DNA of 64,000 nt from Planosporangium sp963837285 (GTDB taxonomy: Bacteria > Actinomycetota > Actinomycetes > Mycobacteriales > Micromonosporaceae), in assembly GCA_963837285.1 (NCBI GenBank), contig CAWIMS010000005.1, positions 620,001 to 684,000 of the forward strand, written 5' to 3'. This document shows, one piece after another, positions 56,339 through 64,000 of this stretch. A program made the translations under genes and the position numbers. The notes below the pieces were generated by a model that did not search any database, was not told the origin of the DNA, and worked only from the letters and a program-made list of their open reading frames with translations. Positions within the stretch are counted from its first letter, which is position 1, and every line of letters begins with the position of its first letter.

Positions 56339-57489
56339 GCCCAGAGCCGGAAGTCGCCCGCAGCGGTACGGCCGTGCTCCAGCCGCCCGCCGGCGAGGCC
56401 GGCCCGCTCGGTGAGTCCGATCAGGCCGCTACCGCCGCCCGGGATGGCGGCGGCATGGGCGGCGCCGACCGGGTACGGGTTGCGTATCTCGACCGTCAAC
56501 CCGTCGCCCGCCGCCCCGCGTACGGCCACCGACACCTCGGCGTCGCGGGCGTGCTTGCGGGCGTTGGTCAGCCCTTCCTGCACGATCCGGTAGGCGCTGC
56601 GCCCGGCCGCGGTGGGAGCGACCGCCGGCTCGGCCACCTGGCAGTCGAGCAGCACGCGCATGCCGGCCCGCCGCGACTGGTCGACGAGATCGGGAAGGTC
56701 GACGAGGGTGGGCTGGGGTCGCTCCGGTGCCGGATCGGACGCATCGACTCCGGTACGGTCGGCGCGGAGCATGCCGATGATCTCCCGAAGGTCCTCCAGC
56801 GCCTGGTAGGCGCTGTGCCTGATCACCCCGGCGGCCCGGGCCACCTCCGCGGGCGCGGAGTCGGGACGCAGTTCCAGTGCCCCGGCATGCAGGCTCAGCA
56901 GCGACAGGCGATGGGCGAGCACATCGTGCATCTCCCGGGCGATCCGGTCGCGTTCGGACTGGCGGACCTGAGCGACCCGCAGTTCCTGTTCGGACTCGAC
57001 CCGCCGGGCCTTGTCCCGCACGGATTGTCGCCTGGCCCGGACGAACATCCCCCAGGCGAGCACCGCCGCGGCGCAGGCGACTCCCAGCACGACCTGCCAC
57101 CAGGGCATCGACGGGATGTCCGGCCGGACCAGCAGGGTGAGAAACGGGACGAGCGCGTACCCGGCCACGATCGGGCCCACCACGGCGAAGCGCCGGTGCA
57201 CCGCGACGGTGAACAGCGCGATCAGCGCGACGCCCGAAGCCGACAGCGAATAGACGCTGAACAGGCCCACGGTCACCGCGAAGCCGACCGGCCAGCGCCG
57301 GCGCCACCACACCCCGAGACAACTCAGCCCGCCGAGGCCGAGGTCCACGGCGAACGGTACCGGTGCAGGATGCTGATCCCGGCTGTCGACCAGAGCGAGC
57401 ACCGTGACGCCGAGGGCCAGCAGGAAGAACACGGTGTCGACCGCCCAGTCGCGCGCCGTGCGCCCGAGCAGGCCCGCCGGGGTCGTCAT
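56317..57489 (-). CDS. Two-component sensor histidine kinase (HisKA_3 type)
   Basis: A 390-residue kinase with about five N-terminal membrane helices (VDTVFFLLALGVTVLALVDS to VVLGVACAAAVLAWGMFV), the HisKA_3 phosphorylation helix RIAREMHDVLAHRLSLLSLH, and an HATPase_c domain (AYRIVQEGLTNARKHA; GGGSGLIGLTERAGLAGGRL). There is no large external sensor domain, so it may sense the membrane or an intramembrane ligand. ATG 57489. It phosphorylates the overlapping NarL-type regulator. Confidence 0.9.
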   Translation of the reverse strand: MTTPAGLLGRTARDWAVDTVFFLLALGVTVLALVDSRDQHPAPVPFAVDLGLGGLSCLGVWWRRRWPVGFAVTVGLFSVYSLSASGVALIALFTVAVHRRFAVVGPIVAGYALVPFLTLLVRPDIPSMPWWQVVLGVACAAAVLAWGMFVRARRQSVRDKARRVESEQELRVAQVRQSERDRIAREMHDVLAHRLSLLSLHAGALELRPDSAPAEVARAAGVIRHSAYQALEDLREIIGMLRADRTGVDASDPAPERPQPTLVDLPDLVDQSRRAGMRVLLDCQVAEPAVAPTAAGRSAYRIVQEGLTNARKHARDAEVSVAVRGAAGDGLTVEIRNPYPVGAAHAAAIPGGGSGLIGLTERAGLAGGRLEHGRTAAGDFRLWAWLPWPR

Positions 57490-57621
57490 GACCAGAGGGT
57501 ACGGCCGGAGCCGGGTCGCCGGCATCGAACCAAAGTAGGTCCCGAACCGCAAACCTTCGGCCCGCTGGCGCCGACCGCGGACCGAAGCGGTATGCCCGGC
57601 GACCCGGGCAACCTGTTTCAC

Positions 57622-58050
57622 ATGACTGACATCCGAGGACGGCTTTCCACGCTGTGGATCGTCGTGCTCTTCAACATGCTGTACGCGGACATCCTCAGCT
57701 TCCTGAGGCCCGAGTTTCTGCGGGGGCTCATGACGGGTTACGCGGAAGGTATTCGAGTCACCCAACCACTCCTGGTGGGATCCGCGGTCATGGTCGAAAT
57801 CCCGATCCTGATGGTGTTGCTGGCCCGAGTACTGAATCGAAGGGCGAACCGGCGCGCCAACTTCGTGGCGGTCCCGCTGACCTCGGCGTTCATCATCGGC
57901 GGCGGATCGACAAGTCCCCATTACCTCTTCGTCGCCGCCGTGGAACTGGTGTTCCTGGCGGTCATCCTGCGGTACGTCTGGCGCTGGCGGGTGGACATGT
58001 CGACCGAGATGCGTCACGGACTTGGCGTTGGTCCGTCGGGTCGCGGCTGA
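57622..58050 (+). CDS. DUF6326-family membrane protein
   Basis: A 142-residue protein with four predicted helices; MTDIRGRLSTLWIVVLFNML then YADILSFL is the characteristic start of DUF6326 proteins. Function unknown. ATG 57622 is chosen by that start. It is divergent from the histidine kinase and convergent with the methyltransferase at 58069. Confidence 0.7.
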   Translation: MTDIRGRLSTLWIVVLFNMLYADILSFLRPEFLRGLMTGYAEGIRVTQPLLVGSAVMVEIPILMVLLARVLNRRANRRANFVAVPLTSAFIIGGGSTSPHYLFVAAVELVFLAVILRYVWRWRVDMSTEMRHGLGVGPSGRG

Positions 58051-58068
58051 CGGCCCCGGGCATGCGGG

Positions 58069-58821
58069 TCAGCGGCGTTCGGCCACCAGGAGCAGCCGGC
58101 CGGCACCGACCGTGAACGGCGTACCGTCCGGGTCGGCGAACCGGTCGACGACGGTGAAGCCGCCCTCGTCGAGCAACTCGCCCAGGTGACCGGTCGTGTA
58201 GACGTGGTGGATCGCGGTGGCCGTCAGGCGTTCCTCGCCGCGGCGGAACGTGTACGTGGTGAGCAGCCGGCTGGCCGCGACGTCGTAGTCGGTGACGACG
58301 TCGACCGTGATGTCGCCGGTCTGCATGACGCGTGGTGCTCCGATCGACCCGGTAAGGATCGATTCCGCGGCGATGTTGAAATCCACCACCAGGCCGCCGC
58401 CGGGGCGCACGGCGGCGCCGAGCGCGGCGATGAACTCCCGCAGCCCCGCGGTGCCGAGGTAGCCGAAGCTGTTGCCGAGGCAGACCGCGGCGTCGAAGTC
58501 GCCGGTGCCCGGGATCCGCCGCATGTCGGTGACGGTCAGCTCGACGTCGATGCCCGCAGCCGCGGCGGCCCGGCGGGCGTACCCGATCGCCTCGGCGGAG
58601 ATGTCGATGCCGGTCACCCGGTACCCAGCGGCGGCCAGTGCGATGGTGTGCCGCCCGCTGCCACACGGCACGTCGAGGATCCGGGCGCCCGGCGCGAGCC
58701 GCAGCCGCGCCTGGACGAACGCGACGTCGGCGGCGGTCAGCTGTGGGCCGGCGGCCCGGCGCCAGAACTCGTTCGGCAGTTCGGTGAAGAAGGATTCGTA
58801 CCAGTGGTTCAACTCGTTCAA
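58069..58821 (-). CDS. Class I SAM-dependent methyltransferase
   Basis: A 250-residue methyltransferase: motif I GARILDVPCGSGRHTIALAA, the end of strand 2 VTGIDISAEAIGYARRAAAA, then FDAAVCLGNSFGYL (motif II). The C-terminal part has a beta-rich insert (YTFRRGEERLTATAIHHVYT) like the SAM enzymes of the CypM/TehB kind. The acceptor is unknown. ATG 58821. Confidence 0.85.
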   Translation of the reverse strand: MNELNHWYESFFTELPNEFWRRAAGPQLTAADVAFVQARLRLAPGARILDVPCGSGRHTIALAAAGYRVTGIDISAEAIGYARRAAAAAGIDVELTVTDMRRIPGTGDFDAAVCLGNSFGYLGTAGLREFIAALGAAVRPGGGLVVDFNIAAESILTGSIGAPRVMQTGDITVDVVTDYDVAASRLLTTYTFRRGEERLTATAIHHVYTTGHLGELLDEGGFTVVDRFADPDGTPFTVGAGRLLLVAERR

Positions 58822-59028
58822 CGCGGATGCTCCGTTTCAGCGTGCGTACGGGAAGAAGTACCAATTCCCGGGCACACCAAAGGAGCCTGGCCAGCGCGCC
58901 ACAGAGTCAGGGCGCAGGCGGTCGCTGGTGACCCGGGACCAGACCCGGGGCAGCCATGGCATCCTCCAAGGGTTGAACGGCAGCACCACCGTAGGCGTCC
59001 GCCACCGCTCCGTCGACCGGTTTAGGGC

Positions 59029-59346
59029 CTACACCGCCGGTGGGTCGGCCAGGGGCCAGCCGCCAGCGGCCAGGCGCGCTGATACGCGCACGATGTCCTC
59101 GTCGGAGGCGGTCTGCAACATCGTGTCGCTGATCATCTGTTCGATGTCCGCGGTACTGATCGGGTCGTTCGCCTGCTGGGAGTCGGTAGCGAGATCCTGG
59201 GCAATCTGACGGACCTCGTCCTCGGACAGCTTGCGCCGCAGCAGGCCAAGAAGCACCACGTAGTCCTGGCGTGGCACGCCGGTCGGATAGCCCTTGCGCA
59301 GCCAGTCCACGGCGCGGACGACGAAGTTTGCGCGGCCGTCGGTCAC
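59029..59346 (-). CDS. DUF3349-family protein
   Basis: A 105-residue helical protein: AVDWLRKGYPTGVPRQDYVV then LLGLLRRKLSEDEVRQIAQD is the DUF3349 signature also found beside Pit transporters in mycobacteria. GTG 59346 follows AGAGGAG. Third gene of the phosphate transporter operon, 17 bp behind the second. Role unknown, probably linked to phosphate uptake. Confidence 0.8.
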   Translation of the reverse strand: MTDGRANFVVRAVDWLRKGYPTGVPRQDYVVLLGLLRRKLSEDEVRQIAQDLATDSQQANDPISTADIEQMISDTMLQTASDEDIVRVSARLAAGGWPLADPPAV

Positions 59347-59363
59347 GGCGTCTCCTCTGCCGG

Positions 59364-59678
59364 TCAGTGCTTGGTGACGATCGTCGGGTAGATGTGCTCG
59401 AAGCTGAGCGTCTTGCCCATCCCGGTAGCGACGACGAAGGTGATGCCGAGCGCGACCGCGAGCACGACGACAAGGAAGCATAGGCCCGCGATGAGCCGGC
59501 CGGCCGGGTGCGCGGCCGGTGCGGCGGTGCCCGAGGCGTGCACCTCGGCCTCGCCACCGGCGCCCCAGGCCATCGAGCGGACGCCGAAGGCGAACAGTGC
59601 GGGCAGGCCGGCACCGAGGACCAGGCCGGCGAGAAGCACCCGCCAGCCGCCGTCGAGCGCGAGGGACAGTTCGTGCAT
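59364..59678 (-). CDS. Small membrane protein of the Pit operon
   Basis: A 104-residue protein with two helices (VLLAGLVLGAGLPALFAFGV and LIAGLCFLVVVLAVALGITF) joined by an Ala/Pro-rich loop. It starts 12 bp after the transporter stop. Proteins of this type accompany Pit transporters in actinobacteria; a regulatory or accessory role is inferred. Confidence 0.65.
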   Translation of the reverse strand: MHELSLALDGGWRVLLAGLVLGAGLPALFAFGVRSMAWGAGGEAEVHASGTAAPAAHPAGRLIAGLCFLVVVLAVALGITFVVATGMGKTLSFEHIYPTIVTKH

Positions 59679-59690
59679 GTCGGCTGCCTC

Positions 59691-60917
59691 CTAGTTGGCC
59701 GCGACGGGGGTTGCCGATGGCGTCGCCGGCTGCACGCCACCCTGCCACTCGTCGTTGACGTTGGTGTGGTCGATCGGCGCGCGCCGGGCCCGCAGGTACA
59801 TGTAGCCGGCGGCGGCGAGCAGGATCACGAAGATGACCAGAGCGCCGGCCAGGCCGCCGATGAGGTGCCCGATCCACCACATGAGGGCGCCGACGAGGCC
59901 GGCGGCCGGCAGGGTGATCAGCCAAGCGATGACCATGCGTCCCGCGACCCGCCACCGGACCTCCGCGCCCGGCTTGCCGATCCCGGATCCGAGCACCGAG
60001 CCCGTGGCCACGTGCGTGGTCGACAGGGCGAAGCCGAGCTGGCTGGAGGCCAGGATCACCGCGGCGGACGAGCTCTCGGCGGCCATGCCCTGCGGCGAGG
60101 TGATCTCCACCAGGCCCTTGCCGAGGGTACGGATGACCCGCCAGCCGCCGACGTAGGTGCCCAGCGCGATCGCGAGCGCGCAGCAGACCTTCACCCAGAA
60201 GGGGATGCTCTTGGTGTCGGTCCAGTCGCCGGTGGCGAGCAGGGCCAGGGTGATGACACCCATGGTCTTCTGCGCGTCGTTGGTACCGTGGGCCAGCGAC
60301 ACCAGCGACGCGCTGCCGATCTGGCCCCATCGGAAGCCGGTCTCGTTGTACCGTCGCGCGACGGTCGCGGTGATCCGGAAGATCAGCCAGGTGCCGACCG
60401 CCGCGACGATCGCGGCGATCACCGGCGACATGACCGCCGGCAGGATGACCTTTCCGACCACCCCGTCGAGCTTGGTGCCGTTGCCCCGCCAGTTGACCCC
60501 GGACGCGCCGAGCCCGGCCATCGTGGCACCGATCAGGCCGCCGAACAGCGCGTGCGAGGAACTGGACGGCAAGCCGAGCAGCCAGGTGAGCAGGTTCCAC
60601 ACGATGCCGCCGATCAGGCCGGCGAGCACGATCAGAAGCAGCGCGTACCCGCCGTCTGCGATCAGCGATCCCTTCGGCGCACCGCTCGAATCCTGGATCT
60701 TCACCACGGCATTGGTGACGGTCAGTGCCACTGAGATCGACAGGAACGCACCGACGAGGTTGAGGATGCCCGACAGCAGGACCGCGACCTTGGGTCGCAG
60801 CGCTCCGGTGGCGATCGAGGTCGCCATCGCGTTCGCCGTGTCGTGGAAGCCGTTGGTGAAGTCGAACCCAAGGGCTGTCACGACCACCAGGACAAGAATC
60901 ACCGTGGACGTTGTCAC
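59691..60917 (-). CDS. pit: Low-affinity inorganic phosphate transporter, PiT family
   Basis: A 408-residue transporter with about ten helices and both PiT signatures: GFDFTNGFHDTANAMATSIA near the N-terminus and SLVSLAHGTNDAQKTMGVIT in the middle. The loop LLGLPSSSSHALFGGLIGAT is also conserved. It brings phosphate (or metal phosphate) into the cell with protons. I take GTG 60917; the frame extends to TTG 60971 without a better binding site. First gene of a three-gene operon. Confidence 0.92.
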   Translation of the reverse strand: MTTSTVILVLVVVTALGFDFTNGFHDTANAMATSIATGALRPKVAVLLSGILNLVGAFLSISVALTVTNAVVKIQDSSGAPKGSLIADGGYALLLIVLAGLIGGIVWNLLTWLLGLPSSSSHALFGGLIGATMAGLGASGVNWRGNGTKLDGVVGKVILPAVMSPVIAAIVAAVGTWLIFRITATVARRYNETGFRWGQIGSASLVSLAHGTNDAQKTMGVITLALLATGDWTDTKSIPFWVKVCCALAIALGTYVGGWRVIRTLGKGLVEITSPQGMAAESSSAAVILASSQLGFALSTTHVATGSVLGSGIGKPGAEVRWRVAGRMVIAWLITLPAAGLVGALMWWIGHLIGGLAGALVIFVILLAAAGYMYLRARRAPIDHTNVNDEWQGGVQPATPSATPVAAN

Positions 60918-61128
60918 AGTTACGATCTTCTTCCCACCGACCGGGGCATCGCGACTGCTCGACAGTGACAAGCCTAAATATTCAACTCGACGTCACCCGC
61001 TGGTCGCTGCCCGGTGGTCGGATCTGCGGCCCCGGCTCCGGTCTGATACACCCTCCGCGTCGCGAATGCGTCAGCGTTTTGCCTGATCAACGCCAGCCCG
61101 GCGGGGTCATGTCAGCGACCGTGGAGCA

Positions 61129-61551
61129 ATGAACATCGGTCGTGTCGCGAGTGCCGTCGCTGGCAATCTCCTCCTCACCGCGGCCTGCGGGCTGACGATC
61201 TGGGCCACGGTCGCCGAGAAGACGGTCAGCGCTGTCGGCATCGGCGGCATGTTCGTGATCGGGGTGCTCCTCACCCTGGCCGGCCTGCTCGGCATGCGGC
61301 CATCGTCGCTGGCCCTGGGCAAGGACGGCGTGACGCTGCAACTCGTCGCGGACGCCGTACAGCAGGTCAAGGAGACCGCCGTGCAGGAGGCGACCCGGAT
61401 CGCGACCGACCCGACGGTACGGGACGCCGTGGTCGACGCGAAGAGCGAGAGCGAGGCGAAGCGTGTGGCCGCCGACATCAGCCAGCGGCTCGTCCGCGCC
61501 CTCCCCGCCACCGCCGAGATGACGAGGAAGGCGCTCGACGCCCTGACGTGA
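61129..61551 (+). CDS. Membrane protein with coiled C-terminal tail
   Basis: A 140-residue protein: two N-terminal helices (VAGNLLLTAACGLTIWATVA and GIGGMFVIGVLLTLAGLLGM) followed by a 75-residue charged helical tail (AVQQVKETAVQEATRIATDP). No family recognised. ATG 61129. It may be a small scaffold at the membrane; convergent with the RDD gene. Confidence 0.55.
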   Translation: MNIGRVASAVAGNLLLTAACGLTIWATVAEKTVSAVGIGGMFVIGVLLTLAGLLGMRPSSLALGKDGVTLQLVADAVQQVKETAVQEATRIATDPTVRDAVVDAKSESEAKRVAADISQRLVRALPATAEMTRKALDALT

Positions 61552-61566
61552 CGCTCAGTCCGCGAT

Positions 61567-61583
61567 CCGTTCTTCCAGAACGG
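61567..61583. terminator. Short hairpin between convergent genes
   Basis: CCGTTCT-TCC-AGAACGG is a 7-bp stem with a 3-nt loop in the gap between the 61129 and RDD genes. Weak; no T-run. Confidence 0.3.
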
Positions 61584-61634
61584 GCGAGGTCCATCGAACC
61601 GGCTATGCGAGGCTGACCAGAACCACCGGCCAGG

Positions 61635-62072
61635 TCATCGGGCGCGGACGACGAGGGTCTTGGCCGCCATGTCGCCGAGACGCCGGCGACGGTCCGAGTT
61701 CACCACGACGATGAAACCGACCAGGTAGCCGAAGATGCCATCGACGAGGCGCAGCAGCGTCCGGACGAAGGCGGACAGGAGCCCGGGCCGGCCACCGGTC
61801 TCCGCGTCGATCACCCGGATCCCGGTGATCAACTTGCCGAGTGTGCGGCCGGTAAGGCCCTCGAACAGGACGTAGTAGAGCACCACCGTAACTGTCAACC
61901 AGAGGCTGCCCTTGATCGACAGTGTGGTGAGGTCGAAACCCGACGCTTTCCTGCCACCGAAGACCGACCCGAAGATATTGCTGACAAGGCCGAACAGAAT
62001 GCCATCGATGATCGTGGCCACTACCCGCCGACCCGTCACGCGGACATCGGGCGAACCGAATACGTACGTCAT
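61635..62072 (-). CDS. RDD-family membrane protein
   Basis: A 145-residue protein: RVTGRRVVATIIDGILFGLV carries the Arg and Asp of the RDD family, with three helices and a conserved GLTGRTLGKLITGIRVIDAE segment. RDD proteins are small membrane proteins of uncertain, possibly ion-exchange, function. ATG 62072. Confidence 0.85.
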   Translation of the reverse strand: MTYVFGSPDVRVTGRRVVATIIDGILFGLVSNIFGSVFGGRKASGFDLTTLSIKGSLWLTVTVVLYYVLFEGLTGRTLGKLITGIRVIDAETGGRPGLLSAFVRTLLRLVDGIFGYLVGFIVVVNSDRRRRLGDMAAKTLVVRAR

Positions 62073-62214
62073 CGCCTGATCATGCAGGATGGTGGCAACA
62101 CCTCGCCGAAGGCACGTAGGCCGTTGGGCCCAATCAGGGGCCGAGGGGCGTCCACGACCGCGACATCCATCTCGTGTTCATGCCCTGGCCACTGGGCGAA
62201 TCGAGACTGCGGCC

Positions 62215-63843
62215 ATGAGTTCCCGCTTTCTTCGCCGCGGCGCCGCGCGGCTCGCTTCGCGCCGCGGAATCGCGTTCACCGGCGCCGGTGTACTCGTCCT
62301 GACCCTCGCCACGCCGGGGGCGGCGGCCGCGTGGAGCGGCGGCCCGCATGCCCGCGACGACGCGTACCGGGTGCACGGCGCGACCTCGGTCGTGGCGCAT
62401 CGGGGTGTGCTGGGCAACGACAGCGGCCGGCCGCTGACCCTGGTCTCGCACTCGGAGCCGGCGCACGGCACGCTCACGCTCAACCAGGACGGCTCGTTCC
62501 GCTATGTACCGGCCGCCGGGTTCCACGGCACCGACACCTTCGGCTACACGGTCAGCGACGCGGTGCAGTTCCACACCTCGCATCTCGCGCCGCTCGCCAC
62601 CATCGGCGGCGTCACCATCGGCGGCGACGGTTACGGCTCGTCGCTGTACCCGGTGCCCGGCTCGACGACCGAGTTCTACAGCCTCACCGACCGTGGCCCG
62701 AACGTGGACGGCCCGAACGGGACGAAGGTCGAGCCGCTGCCGGGCTTCCACCCGCAGATCGGCAGGTTCCGGTTCGGCCGCGACGGCCGCGCGGTGCTCG
62801 AGAAGACCATCACGCTGAAGCTGCCGGACGGCACGCCGTACACCGGGCATGTCAACAACCAGGCCAACACCGGCGAGACGATCACCGACCTGAACGGGAA
62901 CCCGATTCCCCCCGACCCGACCGGTTACGACCCCGAGGGCCTGGTCGCGATACGGGACGGCACGTTCTGGGTATCCGACGAGTACGGACCGTTCATCACC
63001 CACTTCGACGCGCACGGCCGGCAGATCGGGCGGCTGTCCCCGTTCGACAAGAGCCTGCCCGCCGAACTGGCCAATCGGGTGCCGAACAAGGGCATGGAGG
63101 GACTCGCCGTCACCCCGGACGGACAGACCCTGGTCGGCATCATGCAGTCGGCGCTGCAGCAGCCGGACCTGACCCAGAAACCGGGCAACGTCACCACGCT
63201 GCGGGTCGTCACGGTCAATCTGCGTACCCACGCCACCCACGAGTACCTGTACCTGCTGGACAACCCGAAGGACACCAGCAGCGCGGTCAGCGAGATCACC
63301 GCGTTGTCGCCGACCACGTTCCTGGTGGACGAGCGGGACGGCAACTTCCCGCCGGCCGCGTACAAGAAGCTGTGGAAGATCGACGTGACCGGCGCGACGG
63401 ATGTCGGCCCGTCCGCGCCCGGCTACGACGCGGCCAAGGGCGGGTACCTGATCAACGGCGGGAGCATCGAGGCGACCGTGGGCAAGCAGGACACCGCGAC
63501 CGCCACCGCGACCCTTGCCGCGGCCGGCGTCACTCCTGCCGCCAAGTCACCGTTCCTCGACGTCACCGGTCTGCTCACCACGCTCGACCCGGCGGCGAGG
63601 TTCTTCTCGCATGACAAGATCGAGGGCGTGGCCACGCTGGATCACGGCCGGTACGTGGTGCTGAGCAACGACAGCGACTTCGGCATCGACGGCCTCACCC
63701 AGAGCACCACGACGCCGTTCACCCTGCACGCCAAGACCTCCCCGACCACCGGCAAGCAGGACAGCGGCGAGTTCCTCACCATCGACACGGCCAAGCTGCC
63801 GGCGGCCACCAGTACGGCCACCGTCACCCTCACCGTCCGCTAG
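62215..63843 (+). CDS. Secreted esterase-like phytase-fold protein with cadherin-like N-domain
   Basis: A 542-residue protein: signal peptide (GIAFTGAGVLVLTLATPGAA), then a cadherin/Ig-like domain (VVAHRGVLGNDSGRPLTLVS; FRYVPAAGFHGTDTFGYTVS; about 45-120), then the esterase-like phytase fold (FYSLTDRGPNVDGPNGTKVE; YDPEGLVAIRDGTFWVSDEY; NKGMEGLAVTPDGQTLVGIM). The PEGL and EGLA metal-binding blocks are present. It likely hydrolyses phosphate or carboxyl esters at the cell surface. ATG 62215. A perfect hairpin follows. Confidence 0.82.
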   Translation: MSSRFLRRGAARLASRRGIAFTGAGVLVLTLATPGAAAAWSGGPHARDDAYRVHGATSVVAHRGVLGNDSGRPLTLVSHSEPAHGTLTLNQDGSFRYVPAAGFHGTDTFGYTVSDAVQFHTSHLAPLATIGGVTIGGDGYGSSLYPVPGSTTEFYSLTDRGPNVDGPNGTKVEPLPGFHPQIGRFRFGRDGRAVLEKTITLKLPDGTPYTGHVNNQANTGETITDLNGNPIPPDPTGYDPEGLVAIRDGTFWVSDEYGPFITHFDAHGRQIGRLSPFDKSLPAELANRVPNKGMEGLAVTPDGQTLVGIMQSALQQPDLTQKPGNVTTLRVVTVNLRTHATHEYLYLLDNPKDTSSAVSEITALSPTTFLVDERDGNFPPAAYKKLWKIDVTGATDVGPSAPGYDAAKGGYLINGGSIEATVGKQDTATATATLAAAGVTPAAKSPFLDVTGLLTTLDPAARFFSHDKIEGVATLDHGRYVVLSNDSDFGIDGLTQSTTTPFTLHAKTSPTTGKQDSGEFLTIDTAKLPAATSTATVTLTVR

Positions 63844-63855
63844 TGACGGCACGAG

Positions 63856-63885
63856 CCGGGGCGGTCCGCGATCGGACCGCCCCGG
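63856..63885 (+). terminator. Terminator after the phytase-like gene
   Basis: A perfect 13-bp GC-rich stem (63856-63868 with 63873-63885) with a CGAT loop, 12 bp after the stop. Confidence 0.8.
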
Positions 63886-63889
63886 ACCC

Positions 63890-64000
63890 GTACCCGCCGG
63901 GCCGCGATCCGCGCGGGCGGGTGGTCAGCGTGGCCTATCTGGCGTTACTGCCCGGACCTGCCGGCGCCGACCCGCGCAACTTCCATCGCAAGGTCACCAC
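63890..64000 (+). pseudogene. NrtR-type NUDIX regulator with internal deletion (runs off window)
   Basis: RDPRGRVVSVAYLALLPG is the middle strand of NrtR-like NUDIX proteins. It is followed almost at once by ADPRNFHRKVT, which in the intact family lies about 90 residues further on, in the C-terminal winged helix. No NUDIX N-terminus precedes it; a terminator and the previous stop lie there instead. It is a remnant with both its head and the middle missing; its end is outside the window. Confidence 0.5.

Overview
The window is high-GC DNA with GTG and ATG starts, many GTGA/ATGA gene overlaps, several F420-type PPOX enzymes, a SigE-like ECF sigma factor, a fused acyl-CoA carboxylase and a GTP-type PEP carboxykinase. 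This points to an actinobacterium, most likely Micromonosporales (Actinoplanes/Micromonospora/Dactylosporangium-like). The genus is an inference. I see no tRNA, rRNA or CRISPR array.

Region 1-14 kb: two TetR-controlled divergent pairs (an alpha/beta hydrolase and a CrtI/retinol-saturase-like FAD enzyme), PPOX enzymes, a translationally coupled operon of an ECF sigma factor, a three-repeat membrane protein and an amidoligase, a methyltransferase, and many decayed genes (sugar isomerase, alpha/beta hydrolase, a ScoMcrA-like N-terminal fragment, DUF952, DUF4062/NB-ARC, SUKH).

Region 14-28 kb: an 1824-residue carboxylase carrying biotin carboxylase, biotin carrier and carboxyltransferase domains. 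It is followed by a 1098-residue putative toxin/effector with an LQxxAGN N-terminal motif and a toxin-like C-terminus, a broken SLATT-like gene, an RHH toxin-antitoxin pair with its own palindromic operator, a P-loop kinase and a DHA2-type MFS pump.

Region 28-33.9 kb: remains of an AbiEii pair, a GNAT/LLM oxidoreductase operon, fused stumps of DeoR, HAD and DHFR-like genes, and an MscS channel divergent from a phosphotransferase across a perfect 32-bp hairpin that covers the phosphotransferase ribosome binding site.

Region 33.9-40 kb is the most interesting part. A class III nucleotide-cyclase-homology protein ends in a short RAYQAGRDQYI motif. An NB-ARC-TPR (NLR-like) protein carries the related RIYQAAGNQFI near its N-terminus. 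An IS1380-family element sits between the two. I read this as an NLR and effector paired through an amyloid-like signalling motif, probably for immunity, and perhaps uncoupled by the insertion.

Region 40-64 kb: an acyltransferase, a PEP carboxykinase with Ser in place of the active-site Cys, a secreted glycan-degrading locus (GH92 mannosidase, GH29-like enzyme, a CBM35/FN3/DUF1080 protein and GH27 galactosidase), a two-component system, a phosphate transporter operon, an RDD protein, a secreted phytase-like esterase and, at the edge, an internally deleted NrtR-type NUDIX gene.

A recurring theme is decay by internal deletion: at least nine genes keep a recognisable head and tail, or one end only, with the middle lost or out of frame.
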